A stretch of DNA of 64,000 nt from contig NZ_CP050699.1 of the NCBI RefSeq assembly GCF_005116675.2, forward strand, positions 1,573,001 to 1,637,000. The letters are read 5' to 3'. Below are positions 27,076-38,800 of this stretch, piece after piece (the stretch's first letter is position 1; each line of letters opens with the position of its first letter). The position numbers were made by a program, and so were the translations under genes. Origin of the DNA: Desulfosediminicola ganghwensis. GTDB taxonomy: Bacteria; Desulfobacterota; Desulfobulbia; Desulfobulbales; Desulfocapsaceae. The notes beneath the pieces are model-generated. The model made no database searches, had not been told where the DNA came from, and saw only the letters and a list, made by a program, of their open reading frames with translations.

Positions 27076-27591
27076 TTACCTGTCTGAAAAAGTTATGCTC
27101 TGCTGAGCCAAGGTGATTGCAACGACTGCGGGGCCGACATCCTTTTGAACCTTGAAACTCTCCGCGCGATCAAGAGTGGATCCACCTTTGGATTTGCCCT
27201 TGATATTTACCTGAACCGTATGTGTTCCGGTGGTGACATTACCGGTATATATTCGCTGCACACCACCCATTCGCAGAGCTTCAAGTTCCTTGAATGTATA
27301 GATATGGTGGGCGACAGGTTGCCCATCTAAAGAGATCTCCACGGAGTCGAGCCTGAACTGCGCACCTTCCTTGAGGTTGATGAACATCGAAATCTCGGTG
27401 TTGGAAGGGTAGAGCAGTACTTCTTCGAGCTTATTCAACTCGGTGGCGATGGAGAGCACATCGCTCTTTATCTCCTGGACCTGTTCATCCAGGCCTTTGA
27501 TCTGTTCCCTGGTTACTTCCTTTCCCTGGGCGACGCAGCTCAAGCCACAGAGCAAAACCGCCAAAATAAAAGTGATTATAGTTTTGATCAT
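27076..27591 (-). CDS. Exported AraC/TolA-independent accessory protein of the motor operon, unknown family
   Basis: About 171 residues from the ATG at 27591, which gives a signal peptide (MIKTIITFILAVLLCGLSCV). The frame is open a further 60 bases upstream. A short predicted coiled coil (EQIKGLDEQVQEIKSDVLSI) is followed by a beta-rich region (about 70-170) with FINLKEGAQFRLDSVEISLD and GTHTVQVNIKG, resembling an Ig-like or carbohydrate-binding sandwich. I do not recognise a named family. It sits between the OmpA-like barrel protein and the TPR scaffold, so it may link them in the periplasm. Confidence 0.65.
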   Translation of the reverse strand: MIKTIITFILAVLLCGLSCVAQGKEVTREQIKGLDEQVQEIKSDVLSIATELNKLEEVLLYPSNTEISMFINLKEGAQFRLDSVEISLDGQPVAHHIYTFKELEALRMGGVQRIYTGNVTTGTHTVQVNIKGKSKGGSTLDRAESFKVQKDVGPAVVAITLAQQSITFSDR

Positions 27592-27670
27592 TTTTCCAAC
27601 GTTCCCCTCGATATTTGAAACTTTGAATAAGGCATTCACAGTAGTCAACAATTCAGTGTGCTGTTTCCCG

Positions 27671-30600
27671 TTACATCTTCCCGATCAGATTGATGAAAAA
27701 ACCTTGATGCCGGTAATCCAGCTGGGTCAGGTCGTCAGAGAAATCAGAGAAGTTATAGCCAACTCCAACCTTGATGTGGTTGCCAAAATGGCGATAGAGT
27801 GCGAGCAGAGCCCCGCTGCGGCTGTCCTGTGCATCCGGCAGATCCAGCATGCGCATTTCGACAAGCGCATCCCAGCGATGGGTGAAATGGTAGTCGGCAC
27901 GCACCACATACAGATGAGCTGTACTTGGGAAAAACTCCGGATCTTCGAGATCCAGGGCGACCTGACTCTGACGATACGCGTACTTACCTCCCACCGTCCA
28001 ACGGGGGGTAAGATCGTACATCACATCTAAAGCTCCGATATGGCTGCGCTGTATGTAGTCAGAGTCGCTGCCGGACTCCGTGTCAGCTGATGGCAGGTTG
28101 TTAAAATAGGTGTATTTTAACAGTACATTCAGGCGGTCGTGGTAGACCGGACGATACGCGTAACCAAGGACGGCTTCGGTATAATCGCTGTTAAACGATT
28201 CCCCCTGAGAACTCTCACTCATCGCGTAGTTGAATTTGCCGAGAAGTCTCCAGTCGGGAGTCAGTTGATATTTGAAACTGTTTTTGAATAACCAGCTGGT
28301 ACGTTCAATGTAACTGAGATCCAATTGCTCGGTGTTATCGAGCCGATATTCGACACCACTGGCGAGTGACAGCTTGTCAAAACCATATCCAGCGCTGAGA
28401 CCAACGGCTCTTCTTTCAGTTTTGGCAGCTGTCTCAGGATCTTTGAGGGTTCCTACATCGAGGTTGGCTCTCAGGTTGAGACGGTCGCTTGGCGTCAGCT
28501 CCACACCGGTGGAATGTGTCAGCCCTGTGGGGACATCGCCATGGCTGTACTGCTCCTCCAGGTAGACGCTGACACTGTCTGAATAACGGCTGCGAAAGCC
28601 CGAGGTCATATTACCTTTTCGTGACTGCACACCGTTATCGGTTCGTTCGTTCTCGAACGTATAGTTGACATAGGTCGTGGTCTTGTCACTGTAGAGGAAC
28701 TCGGTCCCCAGGCTGGCGCCCGGTCCGAGATCACCTTCAGAAAGTTCGCCGAAAAGCTTGAAACGATCGGTGATTCGCCAACTGCCGCCGGCACCGACCC
28801 GACCGTTATCATCACGATTACCGGTCGCTTCCAGTGTTGCCTGTATGAAACCGTATGCTGTCCAGCTTGTCTGGGAGTCGTAGGCTATTCGTACCACGCC
28901 GTCGGTCCGTTCCCCTTCCTCCTGGGTCTCAACGACATCCTCCCTGTTGTCCTCCCGGCTGTCCCTTCTGATGCCGGAGCTCAGGGTCCATTGATTGCTC
29001 AGGAGGTAATCGACATTCACTTCACCGGAATCTGTTTCAAGTCCCTCGGATTGTACTTTCCGATCAAACTTTAAACGTCCGTTTATCCGTTTGGTGACAG
29101 GGAGCTCAAAAGTCCCGCCATACTGGGTCAGATCAGTGATTGTCTCTTGCCCAGGCGCAGAATATCCCCCGTCAACCTCCTGCAGGTAGAAGGTAGAACG
29201 TCCATTTAAGCTCCCGAAAAAGTCGCTGATATCTATGCTGCCTTCGATACGATAGGCAGTTGCCCCGACATTCTGGTCATCAACAGTATCTGGATCAGTG
29301 AACCCGTAGCCACCGTCGATGGAGGTCGATGGGGGTGTCCCCGGGCCTTGTGTTTGACCCACCTGCAGTTTGAGCCACGAAGCGGAAGACTTTCTCAGGG
29401 TCAGATCAGCTCCTGTCAGGGTACTGGTTTCCTCTTCGTCTTCCTCGGAACCGGCAGTTACTCCAAATTTTACGTAATCATTGAACCAGTAATGAACTTT
29501 ACCGCCTGTTGCCAAGGTGTTCGGATCATCGAATCCCGGGCTATATTCGTAGCGGGCGACAAGAAAGACAGGATTGCCGCTGAGAGAACTTGAACTGACC
29601 AGTAAGTCATCACTTGCGGTTGATGGCAGGATATCAGTCAGCATTACCCGTCCCTGGATATAGTCGATATCGTAATCGAGCCCAGGTATTAAGTTCTTGA
29701 CTGATTGAACTATTCCGGAATCCTTGTCCCGTACTTCAATGCGAAGGCTTTCCGATCCCTGAAGAATATCATGCCTGCGCAGGAAATAGAGAGACCCGCC
29801 CGTTCCGCGAAATTCATCGCGCCCCGCCACGGTTCCCGGATCTGCTACAAACCCGTCAAGCTGTAAACGTGACTCTCCGAAGCTGGTGGTCTTAAGCGGC
29901 TGGTAATGGATGTTTGCCCCATAGAGATCTCGATCAATTCGCGCCAGCTCATTCTCTGTATAATTAATCTTGAAATCACCCCACATTCCGTGGGACTCGT
30001 CCTTTTTCATCTTGACGTAGAAGTTCCCCCGGGTCGGTGCGTCTTCGACCACGGTGCTGTCGTCGCCAAGGGTGGGGTAGTGGCGATCCGGATCCATTCT
30101 CCGGAACTGGGCGTCAGAAGACTTGTCGAGGAAATTGGTGAAAATTTCGTCGAATGGTCCTTCCCGGGTATCGGCACTTGCTGTCAGTGACCAGCCGTTC
30201 TTGAATTTGCCGCTGGTATAAAAGGCAAAACGTCCCTGGATACTTATATCTTCGCTATAACGGGGATTGTCTGGTGAAAGAAGCTTTGCAGGCCCGTTGG
30301 TCATGTTTGCCGATATTGTCGTGTCGGCAATACCCACGGCGAACCAGTCGCTCTTGTCCAGTGCGAGATCACGCAGGTACAAATCGCCGTTGCCCGACTG
30401 ATCGAGAACGGCAACTTCGACTGTATGCAGACCCTCCGGCAGGATTTCCTCGGCTACGAACGTGCCACTGCCATCCACCGGCACTGTGTAGCCGGCCAGC
30501 CACACGTCGTGACCTTGGGGAATGGCTTTACCATGTGCCTGGACTGTTCCACCGTGAATGGGGATGTTTCGAGAAGCGATGCGACTTGCGCCATAACCGG

Positions 30601-32764
30601 CCAATAGCTCTGTCTGGGGATTGGCAAAGGCGACAGCCGGGTTAATCCGGTCGATCAACCACAGTGGCTGGGGGATGGTTTCATCAAAGCGTCCTTCTGT
30701 ATCATAAACGCGAACCAGGTATTTCAAGCTCCGTCCCGGAGCCGTATAGTCGGGAAAATCAGGCCGCCATTGTGCCTGACCTTCACCGGTCATCCTGATG
30801 ATCGCAAGTGGTGTGTCACGAACCGATTGATCCTCATCGAAGATCCTGACTTCAGCCCGGTCGATAAAAGCCCGGTAATTTGTATAAAGTTTGAATTCAA
30901 CCAGGTTTTCTTCAAAATCCGTCTCTTCAACATCACGGTAACGGATAGACCGGGGCCAGGCGGTAACATTGAGTCGCGGCTCAAGCTTTAAGGTGTTGTA
31001 CTTGAACCTGACCTGTGTTTTGTCGAGTTCGACATCGGTACAGCGCTGGACATCAGGTATGCTCTTGCCCGGATCATCCATCGGGCTGCCGTCAACCGTT
31101 ATGCGCATGAGATTGAGAGCGAAAGGGTTATGGGTTTCAACCTCACGTGTAAGTCGTGTGACTTCAACACCTTGGTAGTCGTCCATGACGACCAGTTCAT
31201 CATAAACAACCTGTACTTCGACCCGGGAGGTGTCCATTTCGATGAAACCGGTGTTGATGACATCGTCTGTCTGAACGTATCCGTGGCCCTCGAACTCGGT
31301 TTGTTCCTCAGCCAGGCCCATCTTCCCGGACATGAACTCCATGGTTCGACGGGCGCGGGCCGTTGACCATCCGATGTCGTCACCATAGACTGCAGCGGTA
31401 CGGCGATCCAAACGCTTGTTGCCGGTATACCCGATGAACCGAAGCCGTACATTCGCCTTGTCTGAGATCTCAGCCATTGCCTGCTGCAAGCGATATACCG
31501 TCTCGTCAGGTATGACCGGTTTACCGTTTTCGAACATGATTGGCTCGATGCTGCCATAAGGGGAGTCGTAGACCCGTGTGGCAAGTTCTGCCCCTGCGGC
31601 ATCCGGACAAATCTGCGGCTCGTCGGGAAGGTTTTGTAAGGAATCATCGTGCCAGAATTCCACCTCTATACGCCGGTTGAGCGCTCGCCCTTTAGGCGTG
31701 GCGTTGGATGCCATCGGTTGCGTCGCTCCCATACCCTCGATAGCTACTGCCTCGTTGGGCAGACCCATGGAATCCTGAACGGCGAGTGCGACACGTCGGG
31801 CAATGGCTTTCGAAAGACCGAGATGGTTGCCGTAGATCCGTTCCTGCCGTCCCGCCAGGGGGGTGTTGTCTGTATAGGCGACCAGTTTGATGACAACATT
31901 GTTTTTTCCCCGCAGATTGTTCCACGCCTGCCTGACCTGCTCCAGAAAAATGGGGGAAACACTCACCATACCTTCATCGTAGTGAAGGGGGGAAATCAGG
32001 TTTTTGATCTGGGCACGGTGTGAAAGCCCTTCTTTGTAGCGCAACTTACAGACCGTTTCAGTTCGACACACCTTGATGCGATTGATTTCGCGGGGGACGA
32101 TCACCTCTTTTTCAACGATTTTTTCGCTCATCTCGTCGTACCAGACTTCAACTTCCACTCGTCTGTTGCGTGCCCGTCCTTCTTCGGTACCATTGCTGGC
32201 CACCGGCTTTGTCTCCCCGGCACCTTCATAGGAGATCGAATCGGCGGGGAGATTCAGCGCGCGTTGGAAATATTCAGCGGTCGTGCCCGCCCGCTCGTGG
32301 GATAGTCCGGTGTTGTCGTTATAAAGAGCCTGTAAAGCATTGCTGAGTGGTGTGGAATCGGTGTGGCCAACAAAGTGAAGGCGGACATTGACCCGATCCT
32401 CCATGTTGGCGAGAATTTCGCGAAGGCGATTCAGATAATCCTCGGGGATTTCTGCTTGCCCCTCATGGAAAGGGATTGGTGGAACCAGATCGGTCAGCTT
32501 AATGGTTTTTACATCTGTTTCGACGACTTGACGAAGTTCCACCAGGTCTCCCTGATCTTCTTCGAAAATAGCAGGATCAAGGATCCAAGGTTGTAAAGAT
32601 TGGTCTGGGGGCAGATGCATCTCGGTTGATTGGCCGTTGGATGAAGCCTCACGAACATGGATTTCGGAACCTGCACTGAAGAATGGCTTTGCGACTGCCA
32701 AAACCCTGCTTCCCATCGCAAACAACAAACTCAACAACAATATGGTGATACTCCGCCTTACCAT
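27671..32764 (-). CDS. Large outer-membrane protein with three OmpA-like modules and a C-terminal beta-barrel
   Basis: A 1697-residue protein with a signal peptide (residues 1-24). Three OmpA-like peptidoglycan-binding-type modules occupy about residues 75-210, 245-390 and 400-535: VRLHFVGHTDSTPL with RARNRRVEVEVW, IKLVAYTDNTPLAG with RALNRRIEVEFW, and VRLRFIGYTGNKRL with SRVEVQVVYD. A beta-sandwich region (about 560-800) follows, then alternating amphipathic strands typical of an outer-membrane barrel (from about 830 to the end, with YVKFGVTAGSEEDEE and GGKYAYRQSQ). It probably ties the peptidoglycan to the outer membrane and forms the export or display pore. It follows the giant DUF11 gene by 89 bases. 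The third module has lost part of the usual D-x-x-G motif. Confidence 0.82.
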   Translation of the reverse strand: MVRRSITILLLSLLFAMGSRVLAVAKPFFSAGSEIHVREASSNGQSTEMHLPPDQSLQPWILDPAIFEEDQGDLVELRQVVETDVKTIKLTDLVPPIPFHEGQAEIPEDYLNRLREILANMEDRVNVRLHFVGHTDSTPLSNALQALYNDNTGLSHERAGTTAEYFQRALNLPADSISYEGAGETKPVASNGTEEGRARNRRVEVEVWYDEMSEKIVEKEVIVPREINRIKVCRTETVCKLRYKEGLSHRAQIKNLISPLHYDEGMVSVSPIFLEQVRQAWNNLRGKNNVVIKLVAYTDNTPLAGRQERIYGNHLGLSKAIARRVALAVQDSMGLPNEAVAIEGMGATQPMASNATPKGRALNRRIEVEFWHDDSLQNLPDEPQICPDAAGAELATRVYDSPYGSIEPIMFENGKPVIPDETVYRLQQAMAEISDKANVRLRFIGYTGNKRLDRRTAAVYGDDIGWSTARARRTMEFMSGKMGLAEEQTEFEGHGYVQTDDVINTGFIEMDTSRVEVQVVYDELVVMDDYQGVEVTRLTREVETHNPFALNLMRITVDGSPMDDPGKSIPDVQRCTDVELDKTQVRFKYNTLKLEPRLNVTAWPRSIRYRDVEETDFEENLVEFKLYTNYRAFIDRAEVRIFDEDQSVRDTPLAIIRMTGEGQAQWRPDFPDYTAPGRSLKYLVRVYDTEGRFDETIPQPLWLIDRINPAVAFANPQTELLAGYGASRIASRNIPIHGGTVQAHGKAIPQGHDVWLAGYTVPVDGSGTFVAEEILPEGLHTVEVAVLDQSGNGDLYLRDLALDKSDWFAVGIADTTISANMTNGPAKLLSPDNPRYSEDISIQGRFAFYTSGKFKNGWSLTASADTREGPFDEIFTNFLDKSSDAQFRRMDPDRHYPTLGDDSTVVEDAPTRGNFYVKMKKDESHGMWGDFKINYTENELARIDRDLYGANIHYQPLKTTSFGESRLQLDGFVADPGTVAGRDEFRGTGGSLYFLRRHDILQGSESLRIEVRDKDSGIVQSVKNLIPGLDYDIDYIQGRVMLTDILPSTASDDLLVSSSSLSGNPVFLVARYEYSPGFDDPNTLATGGKVHYWFNDYVKFGVTAGSEEDEEETSTLTGADLTLRKSSASWLKLQVGQTQGPGTPPSTSIDGGYGFTDPDTVDDQNVGATAYRIEGSIDISDFFGSLNGRSTFYLQEVDGGYSAPGQETITDLTQYGGTFELPVTKRINGRLKFDRKVQSEGLETDSGEVNVDYLLSNQWTLSSGIRRDSREDNREDVVETQEEGERTDGVVRIAYDSQTSWTAYGFIQATLEATGNRDDNGRVGAGGSWRITDRFKLFGELSEGDLGPGASLGTEFLYSDKTTTYVNYTFENERTDNGVQSRKGNMTSGFRSRYSDSVSVYLEEQYSHGDVPTGLTHSTGVELTPSDRLNLRANLDVGTLKDPETAAKTERRAVGLSAGYGFDKLSLASGVEYRLDNTEQLDLSYIERTSWLFKNSFKYQLTPDWRLLGKFNYAMSESSQGESFNSDYTEAVLGYAYRPVYHDRLNVLLKYTYFNNLPSADTESGSDSDYIQRSHIGALDVMYDLTPRWTVGGKYAYRQSQVALDLEDPEFFPSTAHLYVVRADYHFTHRWDALVEMRMLDLPDAQDSRSGALLALYRHFGNHIKVGVGYNFSDFSDDLTQLDYRHQGFFINLIGKM

Positions 32765-32853
32765 CTAATCACTTTTAAAACTTAAAATTACCGGCTTATA
32801 GCCACTTGCCAGACTGCCTCAAACTGTTTTATACGGACGGATCTGGCGCGCCA

Positions 32854-35800
32854 TTACTGGCGTGGACTGCCACTCCGCCAGAACACTTCTGTTTCTATGG
32901 TCAGGTTGTAATTGTCTTCATCGCCTCTCCAGCGGTTCTTGATTTCCGCTTTCAGCATCTTGATCCGGCTGCGCACCAGCGCTTCCGGCTCGATATCCGC
33001 CAGGTATGATAAACGCAGCACCGAAGGTGATTTCCTAAGCTCATTCAACAACTGGTCTATTTTGGGCTGCCACTGGAGCCGCAGCTGTGTGGTGCCAGGT
33101 TCAAATACGCCGTCAGCGACATCGATTGCCACCACCCGGTGCATGGCCGCACTGAAGTTGAAACGCATCATGTGGCCGCCGGTGGCTCTCTGCACCCGCG
33201 GGTTTTCGGAAATCACCCGGTAACCGGTGGGCAGACTGCGGTCATCCAGTTTCATGATGAAGTTGCTGCCGCGATCCTGGTCGGGTACTACCGCACAGGT
33301 GATATGGTATCGGCCGTACTGGTCGGTTGTGGCGATCAGCCCCCGTGCAGTCACCACACGAACTCCCGCCAGGCCGGTTTCGCCATCGTCCTGCCAGCCA
33401 TTCATGTTGCGGTCGTCAAAGACCTTGCCGATTACATCAGTACAATCAAAGTCCGGGTCGGGGATGACACGCACCGTTGCGGCTGCTTCACCTGACACTG
33501 CTGTGCCGAGAGCGGAATTGAAAACCAGCGCGCGGTTCACATAGTCACCCTCAGAAACGCCGGACCCGACTACCAACAGCAGTTTAAGAGTAACTACCTG
33601 GTTCACCGTCAGTTCAAGCTGATCCCAGACTAATTCCAGGCCATTGATTTTCGGTTCCACTGCTTTGCCGTCCAGTCGTGCACTGCCGGCTACATATTTA
33701 AAACCGGCAGGAAAACGGTCGACGATGCTGAGTTCATTGAGCGGAAAACCAAATATATTGGTTAATTTGATGGTGTAGGGGACCAGTGCGCCTTTCGTTA
33801 CATTGGTCTGTGACGCAGTCTTGGTGATGGCGACTGCCCCATTCAATGTCGGATCAACAGGGATGGAATTATTAAAGATCTGACTTTGACCGGGCACTGT
33901 TCCATTGCTGAAGGTAAGGTGCATGTAGTACATGGAATCCGGTGATCCGGCCCCAACGGATGACGGAGGTGCGCCTGGCAGAGCTGTGGCTTCGCAGTAA
34001 TCAATGGTTGTCGGCACCGCATCGTCCACACTCCCCGGACAGGCGGGTACGGGAAAAGGAGCGGTGGATATATCACTGGTCGGCGGAATGATCACGGACG
34101 GGGGGGCCAGATAGTCGCTTGACGGGGCGTCGATCTGGATCAGGTATGATCCACCCGGCGGGCAGTCCACCTGGCTAAAATTCAGATCGAATTTATAGTA
34201 GCCGTTTTCAGCAGTTATCTGGTTTTGCTGAAGCGGATCATCAAAGCATTGAGTCGGCAACTCCACACCGCTCACACTGTTCAACATTGTGAGCGTGGCT
34301 CCGGTAACAGGCGTCCTGGACACCGAGTTGTATACGGTTCCGTTAGGCCAGAGCGGCAGGTTGAGATCTTGCAAATTAGCCCCCTCGGTCACGCTGATAT
34401 CGGTAATCCACTGCATCCCATCGGTGAAAGGGGAATCGGTGGAGCCTAGCGATGGGGTAAGGAGGGTAGCACCAGGAGCAAAAAAGCGTATTTCATAGAG
34501 CCCGTTGACGTTTGCACTGGGCGCAAGACCTGTGAATTGGTACAGGCCATATTCATCCGTTGTCTGGGTGGCGACGAGCTGGCTGTCCAGGTAGAGTTCA
34601 ACGGTCCAATCTTCCTGTGGGAGCTCAGTTAATGAATCGTATATTTTGTCGAGACTTGCGTCATGCCACACCCGGCCATTAAGAGCACCACTGCCGGGAG
34701 TACCACCCACATCGAGCGATACGGAGGCAGAAGCTGATTCTTGTGGACTGTTCCAGTGAACGGTACCAATGTTGGTGATGGTGGTCCCATATGGGAGGCC
34801 GGAATTAATCTGCACACGAAACCTGACGATGCAGCTTGCACCGGGTGCCAGATCGCCAGAAACGGAGGTATAGTCGGCGAGGAGCACATTACTCGAATAG
34901 CTCACTCCACTCGATATGCCGTTCATGGTAACGGATCCGGTTACATAGGTGACCTGCCCGCCCAGCGGCAGGGTGCCGAGATCATCTGTCACTACCACCT
35001 GGGTGGCGGGCAGGCTGCCGATATTGGTGACTCGTATCTCGTACTGCAACTCGCTCCCCGGTTCCGCACTGCCACCTGCCACGACCGAGACATCTTTGGT
35101 CACAGCGAGGAACTGGACATCGCCCACCACAATGACTGTGGGCTGGTAGCCATTGGAGGGTAAACCGTCGGCATCGGTGAGTCCGGGCGGCAATTCAGTA
35201 GAGGTGACGGTGCCCTGATTACTGATAAGTGTGCCGGTTATCACCCCGGCGTTGACCTGTACCTCGAAGGTGATGTGGGCGCTTTGACCGGGTGAATTTA
35301 TCCCGGCCCCGGGATTGTCCGAGGACTGTACCAACAGGCCGGCGATAAGGGGCGATATCCCTGCGTCCGGTCCTGGTGATGTTCCGTTAAGGCGAAGGGA
35401 ATTGGCTACATAAGTAGTATTGTTTGGAACATCGTCGATGAGCGTCACCGCCGTGGCTGGGACCGCCCCGGAGTTATTGATTACAATCGTATACCGAAGG
35501 GTGTCGCCGGGATCGACGATGCCGGGTGAGCCGGAATCTATCGAGATTTCGACAGTCTTCTGCGCATACAGCAGAGGCAGGTTGCCGACGATGTTACGGG
35601 TAGGATCGTTTACCGCCGGGGTAGCCGGATCATCTGAAGGTTGTTCCGGGAAATCGCCACTGCCGGCGCCTGCGCCGCTTACAAAACCCTGGTTTTCAAT
35701 AATCAGACCGTTCATGGCATCCGGATCGACCAACACGTCAAAGGTCACTACGGCCACATTGTTTGCCCCCGCAGCGCTATCGGTGCGCAAATACCCCGGG

Positions 35801-38800
35801 GTCGTCTCTTCCGGTGCATTGATCATGATGCCGGTTTGCAGCGGACTGACGCCGGAACCGGCGTCTGGTAGGGAAACACCGTTCAAGGTGGTGCTGTTCG
35901 CCACATAGGTGGTGTTGGCCGGGGTGGAATCCTGCAAAATAACGCCTACGGCGTCCTCGTTGCCGATGTTTGTAACGGTTATGGTGTAGCGCAACCTCTC
36001 ACCGGCCATCAGGACAGCGGGATCACCATCCAGGATTGTCGAAATCTTGTGCACCTCGAATGCCGGTGCCGAATTGATTACTGTTACCGTGGGGTCTTCG
36101 TCTCCCGTCAAAGAGGGATCATCGTCATCGCTCTTCGTAAACATCTGGTCTCCCGCGTGCAACTCGGCCTGGTTCAGTACCTGTGTGGTGCTGGTGATTG
36201 CAGCGGCGAGTTGCACGGTGAACTCAACACTCAAGGTGTAACCGGCAGCCACGCTCAGGTTGCTGATATCGACAATGCCGACTCCCATGGTGCCACCCGT
36301 CGGGTCGGTGCCCGTAGTATCCGCACCTGCCGGGACAGTTGCACGATCCAAGGTCAGGCTGCCGGGAACAAAAAACATCGGAGATTTCGGCTGAAGGCTC
36401 TGGATTTCATCGACTATTGCGAGATCGTCAATATCTTCGGTGCCACTGTTGACTATCTGCAACCGGTATCTCAGAAAATCTCCGGGAGAAGCGGTGGCGC
36501 CATCCCCTCCGGTGGTCTCATTGAAGACGGATTTGATATATTCAAGACTGCTGACGACCTTTACGGTCGGGTCATCAACTGCCGGGGTTGTTGGGTCATC
36601 GGACGGTTTTTCCGGGAATGGACCACTGCCGTTGCCGGAGCCGTTGACAAATCCCTGGTTTGAAATGATGGTCCCAGCCGGGGCAGTAGCATCCACCTGG
36701 ACTTCGAAGGTGACGGTCGCCACATTGTCAGTGGTATTGGAGGCATCGGCACGCATCGCACCGGGGTTTAAGTCCTCGGGAGCATTGATGGACATACCGC
36801 TTTCCAGGGGGGAAATTCCCGGAGTCGGATCGGTGACGGGATTTCCGTTTAAGGTCATACTGCCCGCGATGTAGGTAGTGTTGGCCGGGATAGCATCGCG
36901 CAGGATGACATCTGTACCATTTTCAGTGCCGATGTTCTTGATCGTCAGGGTATAACGCAGCGTGTCACCAGCAAAGAGGATCGTCGACGTACCAGTCAGG
37001 TCCTCGGCCGTTTTCTCGAAAAGCCAGTCCGGGGCTGATGTAATCAGGGTCCGGGTCGCATCCTCGGTTCCACCCTGGACAGGATCGTCACTGTTGATCA
37101 CGTGCAGACCGGACAACAGTAACTGTGCCTGATTCAGCACTACAGAACCGTTCGGGATAACAGGTTGCAGTTGTACGCTAAATTCTATGGTCAGCGACGC
37201 CCCGCCGTCGAGCTGGAGGTTGTCTATAGCGACCAGACCCGTTCCGGCGACGCCACCGTTTGCATCACTGGCGTCTGTGCCGGAACCGTTAGAGATAATA
37301 ACCAGTGAGCCAGGAACGAAATACGCCGGATTGTTTAATCGATCCAGTTCATCGGTTATGGAAAAATATGCCGGCGCGATGCTGATATTGGTGGCCACCA
37401 GCCGGTAGCGCAAAGTGTCGCCGGGGCTGGCGGTTACGCCTGGGATTGCTCCGGTGGTTTCGTTAATGACAGATTTCTGGAATACGATTTCGGGAGAGAC
37501 ACCTGTAACGGTTGCGAATACCGGTCCAACGCAATAATCATTTGGTGCAGTAATCGTCGGACATCCCTCTCCGGTACGCTCATAGGGGTTTGCGTCAGCA
37601 AGGGAAGTCCAGTCACCCCAGACACCGTTTTTAATCAGACCCGAAGGATCAAGGATATTTTCAACAATGGTCCGATAGGTCAAAATCAGGGTCTCACCGG
37701 CAGGGATATCCAGGCTCCCGTCTCCATTCTCCCGTCCCCAAACCAGTGGCCCTGCCGGAGCTCCTGCAGGCATCGGTACAAAGCCGGACACCGGTATCGA
37801 ATCGATTGTCGCAGTCGGGGTAAAGCCGGTATCCAGTACCAATCCTGGGGGCAGGGTGTCTACCAGATTGACATCAAAGCCGGTGGAATTGGAGCTGCCG
37901 GTATTGATCGCCGTCAGTCGGTATTCGAGAATATCCCCGGCAAACGGCGGATCGGATGCTCCTTTGCCCGGAGTCACATTGGCCAGGGTTTTGGTCAGGG
38001 TCAGATCCGGTTCGGAGACGATGACCGCAACAGTCGATGCGGTGAGCGTCTCACGCCCTCCCGTCTCGCCGTTGGTATACTGTACCTCCACCCCGTTTTG
38101 CAGCATATCGCCGGCATCGGTATCGAGGTCATTATTGACCCGGGCGTAGTAGTTAATTCGTATCAACGGATCAATGGCAGAGTTGCTCAAATCATCTTCT
38201 GTCTCAGTAACCACGGTTCCGATGTCCCAGGTCGCGCTGCCACTGGTACCGTCCGCCGGAACTGCATTGAATCCATTCTCGCTGGGCGACTGGCCATTGA
38301 TTTCGGCGATTCCCTCAAAGCTGTAACTGATATCGAAGTCTGTATTGTCGGCGAGGACGTAGCTGATGCCTGCCGCGTTCAGGCTGTCGGTGACGCTCAC
38401 TCCTGTCGTTACCCCTTCCGGAAGGTGTATATCTATTCTGAACAGCTTGTGCGCACCGATGGTTGGAACTGTAGCCGGTGCCGCATCGGTTTTGCTTATG
38501 GCAACGGTCCCTATGCTCAACTGGCTGTCGGCACTGGTCTCGTAGTCGTTGATCGAATCGCCGCTGATCGGCAGCGTTCCGTTACGCATGCCGGTGAGAC
38601 TTCCGTCAACGCCGATGCTCCCGGAACTGTTCAGCGCCGTACTCTGCCCCGGCAGCGATGTCCAGTCCGCATAGATGGTATGGCTCAGGACCTGATGCGG
38701 CTGTACATCGTCTGCTACACGGACGTCATAGGTGAAACTGACGCTTGTTGCGCCCACATCGATGCCGTTGGGAACGTTCCAGCTGAAAACCGGCTGTGTA

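Noticed and set aside
34600-37100. Regular DNA repetition that could suggest a CRISPR or tandem array
   Set aside because: The periodicity follows protein-domain repeats of about 480 bases in the DUF11 protein, with no short identical repeats or spacers.
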